A stretch of DNA of 64,000 nt from Cordia subcordata (GCA_028554755.1 JAPTOF010000032.1:62001-126000); one strand, 5' to 3'; counted from the first letter of the stretch, positions 10,921 through 21,870 are shown. Translations and numbers: made by a program. The notes: generated by a model from the sequence alone, not told the origin.

Positions 10921-12118
10921 ATCTCCTATTTGCACTAAAGATCATTTCCTTTAAACCTAACACCCATAGACTCTACAGGTATGGCAAACACTCCATCTGG
11001 AAGAGTGCTCATGAATGGGTCTACTAAGTTCTTAGCTGAAGTAATCTTCTTCACTACTATATCTCCTTTTTGGATAAACTCCTGAATCAAGAGGTACTTC
11101 CTCTAATTATGCTTACCCCTATTACGATTCCTGGGCTTTTTACATTGTGCAATAGCAATTATATTGTCACAGTACAAAACAATGGGTTGTACAGTTGCGA
11201 CAAACTCTAGGTCAATGAGAAACTTCTTCAACCACACGACCTCTTTTATAGCCTCAAACGTTTCTATGTACTCTACTTCTATGGTTGAGTTTGCAATGCA
11301 TTTCTTTTCCACACTCTTCCATCAAACTACACCTCTTGACAAAGTAAAAACAAACCAAGAAGTAGACCTACTAGAATCTCTGTCTAGCTGGATATCCGAG
11401 TCCGTATAAGCCAATGATACTAGATCAGCTGCCCTGTATTCTAGCTCGTATTCCTTAGTTCTTTGAAGGAACTTGAATATTTTTGGTACGAAAGTGTAGT
11501 GATCTTGTCTAAGGTTTGGCTGATAGCTAGTAACCATGCCCAAAGCATAACATATATTCGACCTGGAACACTTTGTGGCATACATAATGCTTCCAATTGT
11601 AAAAGCATAAGGAAGCTTCTTCATCTTCTCAATCTCCTCAGGTGTCCTAAGACATTGGTCCTGAGATACAGTAACTCTATGTCTAGAAGGCAAGAGATCT
11701 TTCTTGGTGTTTTCCACATTATACCTCACCAATATCTTCTCTATGTAGGAAACCTGAATAATGTAAGCCTTTTATTCTTTTGGTCTCATATAATCTTGAT
11801 CTTAAGAACATAGCTTGCTTTTCCCATATCCATTATGTGAAATTGAGAAGATAACCAATACTTTATGGACGAAAGCATCCCTGCATCATTCCCAGTAAAC
11901 AAGATGTCATCCACATACAAAATTAGGAAAGCCATAGTGTTTCCATTGTGCCTCTTGTACACATATGGTTCATTAGTGGTTCATCAATGTTTTGCTCAAA
12001 CCTAAAGAACTTGACTGCAGAAGCAAACTTGATGTCCCATTCCCTAGATAATTACTTAAGCCCATAAATGGACTTCTTAAGCTTGCACACCATATGTTCC
12101 TGGCCAATCTTCTTATTG
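10921..12118 (-). pseudogene. Cop4 pol fragment: C-terminal RT and RNase H
   Basis: Minus-strand translation from 12118 gives HMVCKLKKSIYGLK, then LILYVDDILFTGND with an intact YVDD catalytic motif (about 11935-11895), and then the RNase H domain. The latter contains FTIGSIMYATKCSRSNICYAL (11630-11560), AYTDSDIQLDRD (TDSD; about 11415-11370) and EVEYIETFEAIKEVVWLKKF (11290-11220). Frameshifts near 11450 and 11320 and stops break it. The 5' two thirds of the element (LTR, gag, PR, IN, early RT) are missing: the copy is cut at 12118 by Gypsy gag sequence on the other strand. Confidence 0.82.
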
Positions 12119-12120
12119 AG

Positions 12121-12492
12121 GTTAGAGCCTTAACATATAGGTTAAATCAATTCATTTCCTTAAGTCTTTTCTTACAAGGTCATAGAGCAAATCCCATAGG
12201 TTCCTCTTCCACACTATCAGTTCTTAAGGTTTGTGCATTGTGTTTTGAGTCCGCACATGAGACCAGAGATTGCCTCTTAGCCAGACAGTTTCCTAAGTTC
12301 ATTCAAGAGCAAGTTTTTGCTACACAAGTGTACTCATAAGAGTACGATCCATACTCAAAAACATATAATCTAGGTTTGAGAGACAACCCTAAGTTCTCAT
12401 GGCATCAAGTCTATGTTGAGTCTTCCCAGCCCTAGGCCCTATTTTAGTAAAGACCTCGTCTTACTAATCTCCTAGGATTTTACAATGTCAAT
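12121..12492 (+). pseudogene. Gyp-F gag fragment (Ty3/Gypsy Athila-like)
   Basis: The plus strand encodes a CCHC zinc knuckle, CALCFESAHETRDC (CX2CX4HX4C, about 12238-12280). After one stop (12337-12339) it encodes YDPYSKTYNLGLRDNPKFSW, a conserved motif I recall from Athila/Tat Gag proteins (YxPYSNTYNPGWRxHPNFSW). It is only the C-terminal part of gag. It abuts a Gypsy LTR fragment starting at 12493. No other gag of this conventional type is seen in the window. Confidence 0.65.
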
Positions 12493-13330
12493 TGATGTGT
12501 TAGGAGTTTGTGTGTGTTTACATTGCATTTCTATACTTGTTTGAGGTGTTCTTGTGCTCTATTAGTTGTATTAGTAAAGCATTTATAACATATTTGTGCA
12601 TAGTATGCTTTAAATGTCCATAGTTGAGTCTAGAACATAAATGTTACACTAATGCACACTTATTTCTTATTTTAGGTGAAGTTTATGGTGATGCATGGAG
12701 CTCAAAATATTGATGATTTAATGAAAAAGTAAAGCTAAAGGTGTTTGGGATGTGAAGAAAGCTAGAAGAATGCATTTGGAAGTGGCCGGATGAAGAAAAG
12801 AGCTACCAAGAAGAAACGAGCTCTGAACGAGCAAAAATGGAGCTAAGCCTGAAGAAGCTGATCGACCTCATCCCTTGGCCGGTCAACTAGCCAAGTCCCA
12901 TGGCCACATCAGAAGCTACCCTATTCTAGGCCGGCTTCCCTATCCTCTAGGCCGGGCCTCTGGCTAAACCCTCAGCCCTACTCAATGAAGCCTTATTTCT
13001 CCTATCTCACACATGTCTCTACCTAGATTCAAACTACTTTGAGAGATTTTAACAACTTTGGACTGAGGATTTGCTCAAGGATTGTATCAAATTTGCATGA
13101 ATGAAAGGGAAGCTTTCTAATCTCCTTTTCATCCTTTTTTATATTATGCTTGAATAGACTTATTTTAGGATGATTTAGCTTTTGTAATTAGATGATTATA
13201 TACTCTTATGCTATGGGATTTAATGGCTTAATATACATATGTGTATTTTCTCTTATTTCAATGTTTATTGTTTAATACATTTCAAGGTCTTTTATCATAT
13301 GCCTATGTGAGTTGCATATGTATAAATTGA
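12493..13330 (+). repeat. Gyp-F LTR fragment
   Basis: Starts TGATGTGTTAGGAG and matches the beginnings of the Gyp-E LTRs (55814 and 61439), through blocks such as AGTATAGCATTTA-type and TATTTCTTATTTTAGGTGAAG. The divergent palindromic motif cluster (GGCCGGTCAACTAGCC and others) is at 12860-12965. It is cut at about 13330, roughly 840 bases into an LTR of about 2 kb. Confidence 0.65.
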
Positions 13331-13542
13331 GGTTTAATCAAGTAATATATTTAATTAATAAAAATTATTTTTAATCTACACTTAAAATAATCCAATTCAC
13401 AACCCATTAAATTAACAAATCAATTTACGGGTCATATGTAAAACCAATGGATGCTAGTTCAATCCAACTAAATACACATCCAAATATTAACTACTAGGCC
13501 TAAACTTTTTTTAAAGGCCAATAGCCCATTATAATGGATTTA
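13331..13542. other. Unassigned AT-rich stretch
   Basis: No coding region, LTR end or repeat can be recognised. It may be decayed leader sequence of Cop5, because the flank beyond the MITE continues into that leader. Confidence 0.4.
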
Positions 13543-13766
13543 GGGCTCATTTGAATTGGCTTTTTTATAAGTGCTTTTTTAAACAATTTTTGAAAAATAA
13601 TTTTTTTTAAAAACTAAAAATTCTGACTTCTAAAAAACGTTGTATTTAAACTTTTTTCAGAGTTTTAACTTTTTTGGAAGTCAAATCAAATAGTTATTAC
13701 AAATTTAATATAACTTTTTCAAGAAAAAAAATATTTTTTCTTAAAAAAGTCAATCCAAATAGGCTC
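13543..13766. mobile_element. PIF/Harbinger-type MITE (224 bp)
   Basis: Terminal inverted repeats GGGCTCATTTGAATTGGC (13543-13560) and GAGCCTATTTGGATTGAC (reverse complement of the right end) extend into a shared CTTTTTTA; 20 of 25 positions match. The trinucleotide TTA flanks both ends (13540-13542 and 13767-13769) as a TSD. The interior is AT-rich with no frame, and was presumably moved by a transposase encoded elsewhere. Confidence 0.8.
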
Positions 13767-13769
13767 TTA

Positions 13770-15040
13770 GCCTCTTCAGAATTCTTCCCATAAATTAAGC
13801 CCAACTTTGCATGGCCAATCTAAAAAAAAAAAAATATCACTACACAAAATAGAACCAAATAATGACCCAATTACAAATCTGTTTTGACACAGTCTTGGAC
13901 AGGGGCATACCCGACGCGAGCAGTAACCCTAGATGCCTGCCCTCACGTTATGCCACAAAGTTCACCAGACCTGTTTCTTCCTCAACCGGCCACCACCGGT
14001 CACCAGTGGGTCAACCCCCTTTAGCTGACTAATACAACAACCATGTTGCCCAGCCATCATTATCGACCATTGAGAAGTATGGAATCACCACCATTTTCTC
14101 CTTCAACGATTTGAAACAAGCCAGGCAAAAACCCAAAAGAAAAGAAAAACAAAGGAACCATTCGATCCTCTAGTCGTAATCAATCGTTAGATCTAAAACA
14201 AGCCATGAACTCGCTCCTTTTGCACCGCTAGCCATCAATCTTGACTCTGATTGGTGCAACACTTAACCACCGTCGTCTATCGCTACCCCCATAGCCACAG
14301 CCAACCAGCACCAGCGGAAGCCACCAAAAGTCCTTTCATCGCATGCTAACTCGACTGGGACTCTCAAATCATAGAAGCTTTAATGATAACTTGCCATTAA
14401 ACCATCGACCTTTGAAGTCGACACTGGCACCATCTCCGGCTTGCTCTCACCGTGTCACCATCATATTCCTGGAAACCCTAGCCCCGCCACCATCTTCATC
14501 CTCCTAAAGCATACTTCTTCATCAATGTCAGCAGAAGGGGTTTCAGGTCTGGGAAGAAGACAACTCTTTGTCTTCTGGGTGGTAAAATTTTTTGAATTTT
14601 TAGAAGACGACAATTCATCTTCTACAATATTTTTTTTTATTTTATAAAACTTGAAGATTTCAAATAAAAGGGCTGATTTGCTTTGTAAAACAATTAGTTA
14701 ATGTAGCTTAATGGTTAAAGTTTAGGCATGAGATCTAGCGGCGCAGAGGTCACGCTATGCTCACAACAATATTTTCTTTTTTTTGTCATATTTCTTTACC
14801 TGTAATCGCATTACAGATCTGAATCCCCATTAATGCACTACTAGGATAGCCACAATTAATGGCGTGAAAAACCATACTGATTATGAGTAATAATAATGCA
14901 AAAACAAACACAAATTAAATTCTAATTTTGCAGAACATTAATACTCAATTAAAAGTAAGAATCAAGAATGTAATATTCAATGTGTATATCACATATACAA
15001 GTTTAATTGTGTAATTTTATCTTGAAAATACACATAAAAG
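13770..15040 (-). other. Cop5 leader (partial), with a GC-richer pocket
   Basis: Lies directly inside the Cop5 PBS on the minus strand, so this is the 5' leader of that element; no gag is reached. It contains a GC-richer pocket (13900-14560) rich in CCACC and CCGGTCACC, unlike its surroundings, where no frame longer than about 70 codons is found, and a tRNA-like module near 14690. The region could include captured host sequence, but I cannot identify it. Confidence 0.5.
14690..14790 (+). repeat. tRNA-like module in Cop5 leader, antisense
   Basis: The A-box-like TAGCTTAATGGTTAAAG (14706-14722) is close to the tRNA consensus. It is followed by a weak B-box region (GAGGTCACGCTATGC, about 14746-14760) and a TTTTCTTTTTTTTG run (14773-14786). 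Same orientation relative to the element as in Cop1 and Cop2. Confidence 0.35.
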
Positions 15041-15059
15041 AGTCTTGGCTCTAATACCA
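15041..15059 (-). other. Cop5 primer binding site
   Basis: The minus strand reads TGGTATTAGAGCCAAGACT, one substitution from the initiator tRNA-Met complement in the first 12 bases. It lies one base inside the LTR end (15061). Confidence 0.8.
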
Positions 15060-15115
15060 CTGTAGGAAATTGTAGAGACTTTTCCTAGATTTTCACACAT
15101 AGGATCAAGTTACTC

Positions 15116-15425
15116 GCTGGCAACTGCCACTGCAACCAGAGGGGCTTCAGGGATTACCTCAGCTCAGTGGAAAGCGAAGGGTCAAATCCCGGAGAAGGCG
15201 AAGGAATGGAACTGCTTATCTCGAAAAATGAAGAGAAACTTAATTGACTAGCTTGCCTTGGATTAGGATCCCTATTTACCCAAGAGACTTAAAGACTTTT
15301 AAGTCAAGTAACTACTCTTGCCCTAGAAAAAAAAAATACCTCACTAAACAAACTAAATAAAACTACCTTGCACACACTCCTGACCACTCAACTATCCAAC
15401 ATGGGGGATTTGCTTACACAAGGAA
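15116..15425 (+). repeat. Extra segment in Cop5 LTR with SINE/tRNA-like boxes
   Basis: Relative to the sister LTR fragment at 18239-18478, about 300 bases are inserted here. They include TCAGCTCAGTGGAAAGC (A-box-like, 15159-15175) and GGGTCAAATCCCGG (B-box-like, about 15180-15193). The boxes are unusually close together, so a truncated SINE is only a suggestion. The end of the segment is not defined by a TSD that I can see. Confidence 0.3.
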
Positions 15426-15526
15426 ATTTAGAAATTTAGAATACCTCATAATTCTTGCCCTAAAAAAACTTTGTCTTGTGGAAACATCGAGCTCCTTCTT
15501 TTCATACGGGATCAAGATCTCATAAT

Positions 15527-15531
15527 ACTTG
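15527..15531. repeat. TSD ACTTG, left of solo LTR
   Basis: ACTTG precedes TGTAGGATCG and recurs at 17432-17436 after ...AATCCTAACA. Confidence 0.85.
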
Positions 15532-16005
15532 TGTAGGATCGATATTATTAAGTGTGGGGTATCCTAGTCCATATTTTCTAAATTATAACTAAGAAAACAT
15601 GCTAAGAAAATAAAATAACCACATTACACACACAAGAACATGCTCAAAAACATATAGAATATAACTAGTGCTTGCAAAAAATATATAAAGCTAACCTCTC
15701 GAAGCGTGGGGCCTTTGATGAAGCTAAAATCGGTTACAAGCTTTGTTCCCATTCACGAACAAGGCCACCAAAAATTTACTACAAGGGTGTCGCAATAAGC
15801 AACTCCCCAGTCTTCTTCCCTATGGTTAAAAAGAGACTTATCTTGAGAGAATTGCCTCTTGTGTGGGAAGAAGCAAAGTAATATACTCTTGAAAAACTAG
15901 AGCAAAAATCACACAATAAGTGTATACTATGTGTTGTAGTATTTTCTTGCCAAAAAGGAAGAAATCAACTACAAAGTGGAATGCATAAAAGGTGTAGAGT
16001 CTTGT

Positions 16006-16015
16006 CTATTTATAG
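16006..16015 (-). promoter_or_regulatory. Candidate TATA box of the solo LTR
   Basis: CTATAAATAG on the minus strand; conserved in the LTR at 20533-20524 and mutated to CTATGAATAG in both Cop3 LTRs (24468-24459, 31892-31883). Confidence 0.55.
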
Positions 16016-16098
16016 AGAGAACCTTGGCACCCAAAGTTGCTAAACTTTCAATGTGGGAGAAAATTTCCATGTAGTATTTCCTTTATGTAACTTGTCAA

Positions 16099-16178
16099 TC
16101 TTGTCTTGAAAGACTTGTGTAAGTTGTCCACTTGTTTTTGTAGTATTTTGCAAGTTGTCCACTTGTCTTGGAAGACTT
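16099..16178 (-). repeat. 62-bp promoter repeat, one unit plus partial
   Basis: The CTTGTCTT(G/T)(G/A)AAGAC box occurs at 16099 and 16161, 62 bases apart, about 85-160 bases upstream of the TATA box on the minus strand. Confidence 0.7.
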
Positions 16179-17431
16179 AGGCCAAGCCCATTATCCAAGT
16201 CCAACACATAGTCCATAATCCATGTGGAGGCCCAAGCCCAATAAGAAACCATCCTAGCCTAATTAGGTTATTTTGGACTCTAAAGAAAGCCCAAACCCAA
16301 TTTCAAGCTTTGGCCCAATAAGACTACTACCACAATATGGAATTTGCTCTTTCAAGATTACTCTCTCAAAGTCATTTCAACTAGGGAAGGGACCAAAAAG
16401 ACACAATTATCATTGGCTTCCAAAAATAATTAAAAATATCCTTGCCCGATCTAGGCGACATAATAATTATTTTTAACTCCGATCTATTCCACCATAAGAT
16501 CAAAGTTGCACTCCAAGAATAATTGTCATTACCTAAAAGCTTATCACAGAAGAATGTGAACTTTGTCTTTGACCTACTAGATAACCGACCATAATGCCCC
16601 TTTATGTATACCCACAGCTAAGACCGGTCCTTTGGCCGGTGTACTATCACCTCCTTAGCTGTATCGTTTTCCGTTGGGTTTCTTGTCCAATTGCCAACCA
16701 TCCTTGGTCATGGAATCTCTTGATCTCGGGAGCGACCCTCAAGCCATATGACAGACACACCTATAAAGGTAGTATCACTAGATCTAGATTCGGATGATAA
16801 ATTTGGACAATCCCAAAGGGGGCACATAGATTCCATTTTGCATATGCATGTTCTAATTAATTAGAACTTAGCACTCAATGCACAAGGCTATTGATCTTAA
16901 TAAAATAAGATCTCACCCACAGTGAATCAAAGTACTAAACCCTAACTTCATTAGTTCATCCACATATAGTCAAGATTAAGAGCAATGATCATTTAGTAGC
17001 AGTGAGTGTCTTGTTTTCTTTCTTTGATATTACGTTTCTAGAAAACATACTCACAATGGTCCTATCTAATACGTGACACACGTACTATTGAGACAAATCC
17101 AGAAAGTCCTCCAATGACCTAGGTAGATCACCCTCAAAGAGGAGACTTGCTCAATATAACCTTATCCCAGTAGAGTGCCAACACTACTATTTGGTTATGG
17201 ATTCAATTTATGACGTGACTAAATCTAGACTTGGACCTATTGTGCGTCCAGCCTCACTGCGCACCCAAGTCATTAGTGCAAGTCAAAGGACCTTCATACA
17301 TGCATCGATAAAACATAACAGAGATTATATGTAAGAAACTCATAATGCCATTTAACAAAAATATGATTAGTCATTGTTTCATATCCAAAATGTCATGTAC
17401 AAGTGAGCTTTAGGGCATGCTAATCCTAACA

Positions 17432-17436
17432 ACTTG
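17432..17436. repeat. TSD ACTTG, right of solo LTR
   Basis: Matches 15527-15531. Confidence 0.85.
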
Positions 17437-18238
17437 CCCTAAAAAAACTTTGTCTTGTGGAAACATCGAGCTCCTTCTCTTCATACGGGATCAAGAATAG
17501 GGGAGGAGGCTATTTTTTAGTTTAGCGTTTTTGGGAGAGGATTTTTTGACATTAGGTTTTCACAAAAAAACATATGTCCAAAAAATAATGAGAACTCTCC
17601 TTATATAAGGAGATATCGGCTTTCCATAAAGTCCATCCCCACAACCCAATAAGCCCAACTCTTTGGGCTTAGAATTATAGACTTCTAAAATTCATATTAA
17701 AGCCTAAATTAAACCCATATTTAATTTACAAATAATAGCACATGAATTAGTTTTAATCCATATGTCTTGTGCTTGTTAGATATAGTCAAAATTAATTCTG
17801 TGACCTGTAATAAGTAATTAGACATCATAATATTTAATTCTCAACTAAATATCTATAATATTAATCACTTATAATATTATTTAATTCATAATTAAATAAT
17901 TATACATGTAATTCATAATTAAATGTGACTACCATTATTGTAGTGGGGTCAATCCTCCAACTAGTTCCTAACCATATGCATGACTCCATAGGTCCAAACT
18001 TAAATCGATAGTACAAGGGTTATCCTTGTACTAATCGATGATACTGTCTAGCAACGGTTCCCGACATCCAAACAAGCCGAATAGTTGCAAGGCAATATTC
18101 AATAAACCTGGGCACTATGGTGGATTCCCTATGGCCTTCCATATTCCAAAATAAACTTGGGGGCATGATAAACTGTCAAACCCTTAATCAACTATTCCAT
18201 TCAAGTCCTAACCTTATAATGACTCATCATGATGTAAT

Positions 18239-18478
18239 TGTAGGAAATTGTGGAGGCTTTCTCCGGATTTTCCGGGCAGGATCAAACTCTAAATCAAAAT
18301 TTTCAAGAAAGGCTTAAGAATTACCTCATAATCCTCGAGTTGAAAACATTGCCATGCGGAAGCGTTGAGCTTTTCCTCTTCATACATGATCAAGAACTAC
18401 TGAGAGGAGGCAAATTTTTGGTTAGGGTTTTAGGAGAGAGTTCTCTGTATCAGGTTTTCACAAAAAACTTACGTATAA
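18239..18478 (-). repeat. Second partial LTR of the Cop5 family
   Basis: Starts TGTAGGAAATTG and follows the Cop5 LTR through CATGATCAAGAA to a CAGGTTTTCACAAAAAA block, then stops abruptly at the Cop6 leader. It lacks the 300-base insert and the tandem duplication of the neighbouring copy. Confidence 0.65.
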
Positions 18479-20030
18479 GAGATAAACATACGAGTACTTT
18501 TTACATCATTTGCCTTTGAGTAGATCAACCCTTTAAACTACTTGATGTAACCTTGTCTCAACATCCTTATAAAAACTCCACCGATGGGATGGCCGAACTT
18601 ATGAACATTAAGTTAAGTGCCACCATTTAACAATTTTCTGGATATGATCTAATTGAATAATTCAATTACTGTTTTGTTTGGTTTCTTAAATCTAGTAGCG
18701 AACTCTATCGATAGGATAGCCGAACTTACCATTTAAGTTGAGTATACACCCAGTCCTAATATTTATTCCCCATAACATTCTTGATTTAAGCCCTCTGATA
18801 GGGTAGTAACTTTAATCAATGTTGCGTAAGGTGATCTTTAGTGAAGAACTCCACCAATGGGATGGCCGAACTTATTAACACCTTTTTGAATAAACATTTT
18901 ATGTTTCACCTTGTTAAATCTAGACAAAGTGTCACCTTCTGTTAGGGAAGTTAATGACATTTATCAGTAACATAATCGGATATGGAAAGCTGTGCGGTAT
19001 TTCCAGTCCCCTCTCCCACGCAATATTTTAACTTAAGGGTTTCCTTTGATATTCTTGCTTTGTTTTAGATCTAAACAAATTTTGGGTTTTTGTAAATCTC
19101 CTTTGTGTTACTAAAACATTGCAATATCATAATAGATCTCTACCTAAATCTGGGTGCATAGACCCTTAAGTTGATATATATGTAAATCTCAAGTTAAGTT
19201 CTTTTAATGTTGTCATGAGATCTCATGGCATCTTTAGACATAGCAGATTATAATTATCTTGTCTAAGCAATTCTCATAAACTTAACTATCTTTTTGAGAA
19301 TCAATTCATAGATATGATTGATTTTTATAAATCCTAATAAGTGGACATATTTCTAGGTGGCAATCATGTTAATGCAAATATGTTAAAACATATATCAATG
19401 CATTATAAACATCCACCAAAATATGTTAGAATCCCTCTTTGATGGCTCTCTGCAATCTTCAACAAAAACAGCACACATAGTAGCTTCTCTACCTCAGCTG
19501 GTCGACCGTCAAAAAAGAGCTGATCAATAGGTTCCAATTGCTTCAGGAATCTTTGCTCTCTGGAGTAGCAGGTCAACCTAACCGGACGCCCTACCGGTTG
19601 ACCGGTTAGGTCCAGCCGGTCGTCCGGCTTGCTTACCTAGTAGAATATTCTTCTATGCTATTTTCTTGTTTTTCTCCTTGGTCTTCAAAGATTACAATAA
19701 TACACTTTGCTATTGCTAATACAAGCTTCATAAAGAAACATTACAAGGATATCAAAACATCCAATGCTTCTTTTAAATGAAACTAAAAGCAATAACCATA
19801 AATATTTTATACATAAAATCACCTATGGCTAAACTTTGTTGACAGTACATGAAACTCTATTATGCATACATACGAGCCATCAAACAAATTTCTTTTATAT
19901 CACCTGCACATACCAGCATAAAACCACAAGTATCTACAACACAAGATTTCCTAATCTTGCCACTCACAAGATGACTAGTATATTTATGCAAATACAATAT
20001 TCTTGCATAGCCTAAGCATGTTGTGTGTGA
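18479..20030 (-). other. Cop6 5' leader
   Basis: Matches the Cop3 leader (29890-31394) almost throughout, with repeated blocks of AACTCCACCGATGGGATGG type (18574, 18845; compare 30003). It contains a cluster of CCGGTTGACCGG/GGTCGACC motifs at 19491-19632. No gag follows; the copy is truncated at 18479. Confidence 0.75.
19491..19632. repeat. Cluster of CCGGTCGACCGG-like palindromes in Cop6 leader
   Basis: CTGGTCGACC (19498-19507), AGGTCAACC, ACCGGTTGACCGGT (19603-19616) and GCCGGTCGTCCGGC, with CTCTCTGGAGTAG between. It resembles the Gypsy LTR promoter repeat at 38011-38182. The homologous Cop3 leader retains a weaker version at 30958-31010. Confidence 0.6.
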
Positions 20031-20048
20031 GCCTAAGCTCTGATACCA
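20031..20048 (-). other. Cop6 primer binding site
   Basis: The minus strand reads TGGTATCAGAGCTTAGGC, two bases inside the LTR end. Confidence 0.88.
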
Positions 20049-20050
20049 AT

Positions 20051-21870
20051 TATAGAATTGATATTATTAAGTGAGGTGTATCCTAGTCCATATTTTCTAA
20101 AATTCTACCAAGAAAACATGCTAGGAAAATAAAATAACCACATAACACACACAAGAACATGCTTAAGAACATATAGAATATAACTAGTACTTGCAAAAAT
20201 ATGTAAAGCTAACCTCATGAAGCGTGGGGCCTTTGATGAAGCTGAAACTATCAGAAGCTTTATTCTCGTTCACGAACAAGGCCACCAAAAATTTACTATA
20301 AGGGTGTCATAATAAGCAACTCCCTAGTCTTCTTCCCTATGATTAAAGAGACTTATCTTAAGAGAATAGCCTCTTGTGTGGGAAGAAGAAAAGTAACATG
20401 CTCTTGAAAAACTAGAGCAAAAATCACACAATAAGTGTGTACTAAGTGTTGCAGTATTTTCTTGCCAAAATGGAAGAGATCAACTACAAAATTTTGGATA
20501 CATGAAATGGTTTAAGGTCTTGCCTATTTATAGAAAAAAGTTTGACACCTAGACCTTGTAAACTTTCCATGTGGGAAACTTTTCCTAATAGTAAATGTTT
20601 GCCATATGTCATGGAAGATTGGGCCAAGCCCATAATCCAAGCCCAACACATAGTCTATAACCCATATGGAGGCCCAAGCCCAATAGTAAACCATCCTAGC
20701 CCAATTAGGTTATCTTGGATTCTAAAGAAAGACCAAACCTAATTCCAAGCTTTGGCTCAATAAGGCTACTACAGCAATATGGAATTTGCTCTTTCAAGAT
20801 TACTCTCTCAAAGTCATTTCAACTAGGGAAGGGACTACGAAGATACAATTATTCTTGGCTTCCAAAAATAATTAAAAATATCTTTGCCCGATCTAGGCAA
20901 CATAATAATTATTTTTAACTCCGATCTTTTCCACCATAAGATCAAAGTTGCACTCCAAAAATAATTATTATTACCAAAAAGCTTATCACAAAAGAATGTG
21001 AACTTTGTCTTTGACCTACTAAATAACCGACCATAATGCCCCTCCATGTATACCCATAGCTAAGACCGGTCCTTTGGCCTGTGTACTATCACCTCCTTAG
21101 TTGTATCTTTTTTCGTTGGGTTTCTTGTCCTATTGCCAACCATCCTTGGTCATGGAATCTCTTGATCTCGGGAGCGACCCTCAAACCATATGACCGACAC
21201 ACCTATAAAGGTAGTATCACTAGATCTAGATTCGGATGATAAATTTGGACAATTCCAAGGGGGCACATAGATTCCATTTTGCATATGCATGTTCCAATTA
21301 ATTAGAACTTAGTACTCAATGCCCAAGGCTATTGATCCTAATAAAGTAAGATCTCACCCATAGTGAATCAAAGTACCAAACCCTAACTTCATTAGTTCAT
21401 CCACATATGCTTAAGATGAAGAGCAATGATCATTTAGTAGCAGTGAGTATCTTGTTTTCTTTCTTTGATAGTACGTTTCTAGAAAACATACTCACAATGG
21501 TCCTGTTTAATACGTGACACATGTACTATAGAGACAAATCTGAAAAATCCTCCAATGACCTAGGTAGATCACCCTTAACGAGGAGACTTGCTCAATATAA
21601 CCTTATTCCGATAGAGTGCCCAACATTACGATTCGGTTACAAACTCAATTTGTGACGTGACTAAATCTAGACTTGGACCTACTGTGTGTCCAGCCTCACT
21701 ACACACCCAAGTCATTAGTTCAAGTCAAGGGACCTTTATACATGCATCAATAAAACAAAACAGAGATAATATGTAAGAAACTCATAATGCCATATAATAA
21801 AATTGATTATACATTGTTTAGCATCCAAAATGTCATGTACAATTGAGCTTTAGGGCATCTAATCCTAACA
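20051..21870 (-). repeat. Cop6 5' LTR
   Basis: 1820 bases, TATAGAATTG (decayed TGTAGGATTG) to TCTAATCCTAACA. It has a TATA box at 20533-20524 but no copy of the 62-bp repeat. It forms a truncated element with the adjacent PBS and leader. Confidence 0.88.

Larger units (their letters stand above)
15532..17431 (-). mobile_element. Solo LTR of the Cop3 family
   Basis: A complete 1900-base LTR, TGTAGGATCG to CTAATCCTAACA on the plus strand, with identical flanking ACTTG and no internal region. It therefore arose by LTR-LTR recombination after insertion into the Cop5 LTR. It is homologous over its length to the LTRs at 20051-21870, 23994-25924 and 31415-33430. It has a TATA box (16015-16006) and one unit of the 62-bp repeat (16099-16178). 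Confidence 0.9.
15061..18238 (-). repeat. Cop5 5' LTR, interrupted by a solo LTR
   Basis: LTR end TGTAGGAAATTG at 15061. The LTR continues to 15526, resumes after the solo LTR at 17432, and reaches about 18238. It shares blocks with the Cop1 LTR, such as CATGACTCCATAGGT and ATAGTTGCAAGGCAA. A TATA box CCTTATATAAGG lies at 17599-17610. A block of about 75 bases is tandemly duplicated (about 15444-15519 and 15520-15531 plus 17437-17500). The outer end appears cut where another LTR fragment of the same family begins (18239). Confidence 0.7.

Noticed and set aside
14441..14647. Open frame in the GC-richer pocket that could be a host gene exon
   Set aside because: Only 68 codons, ends in homopolymer reading, no recognisable motif, and sits in a retroelement leader.
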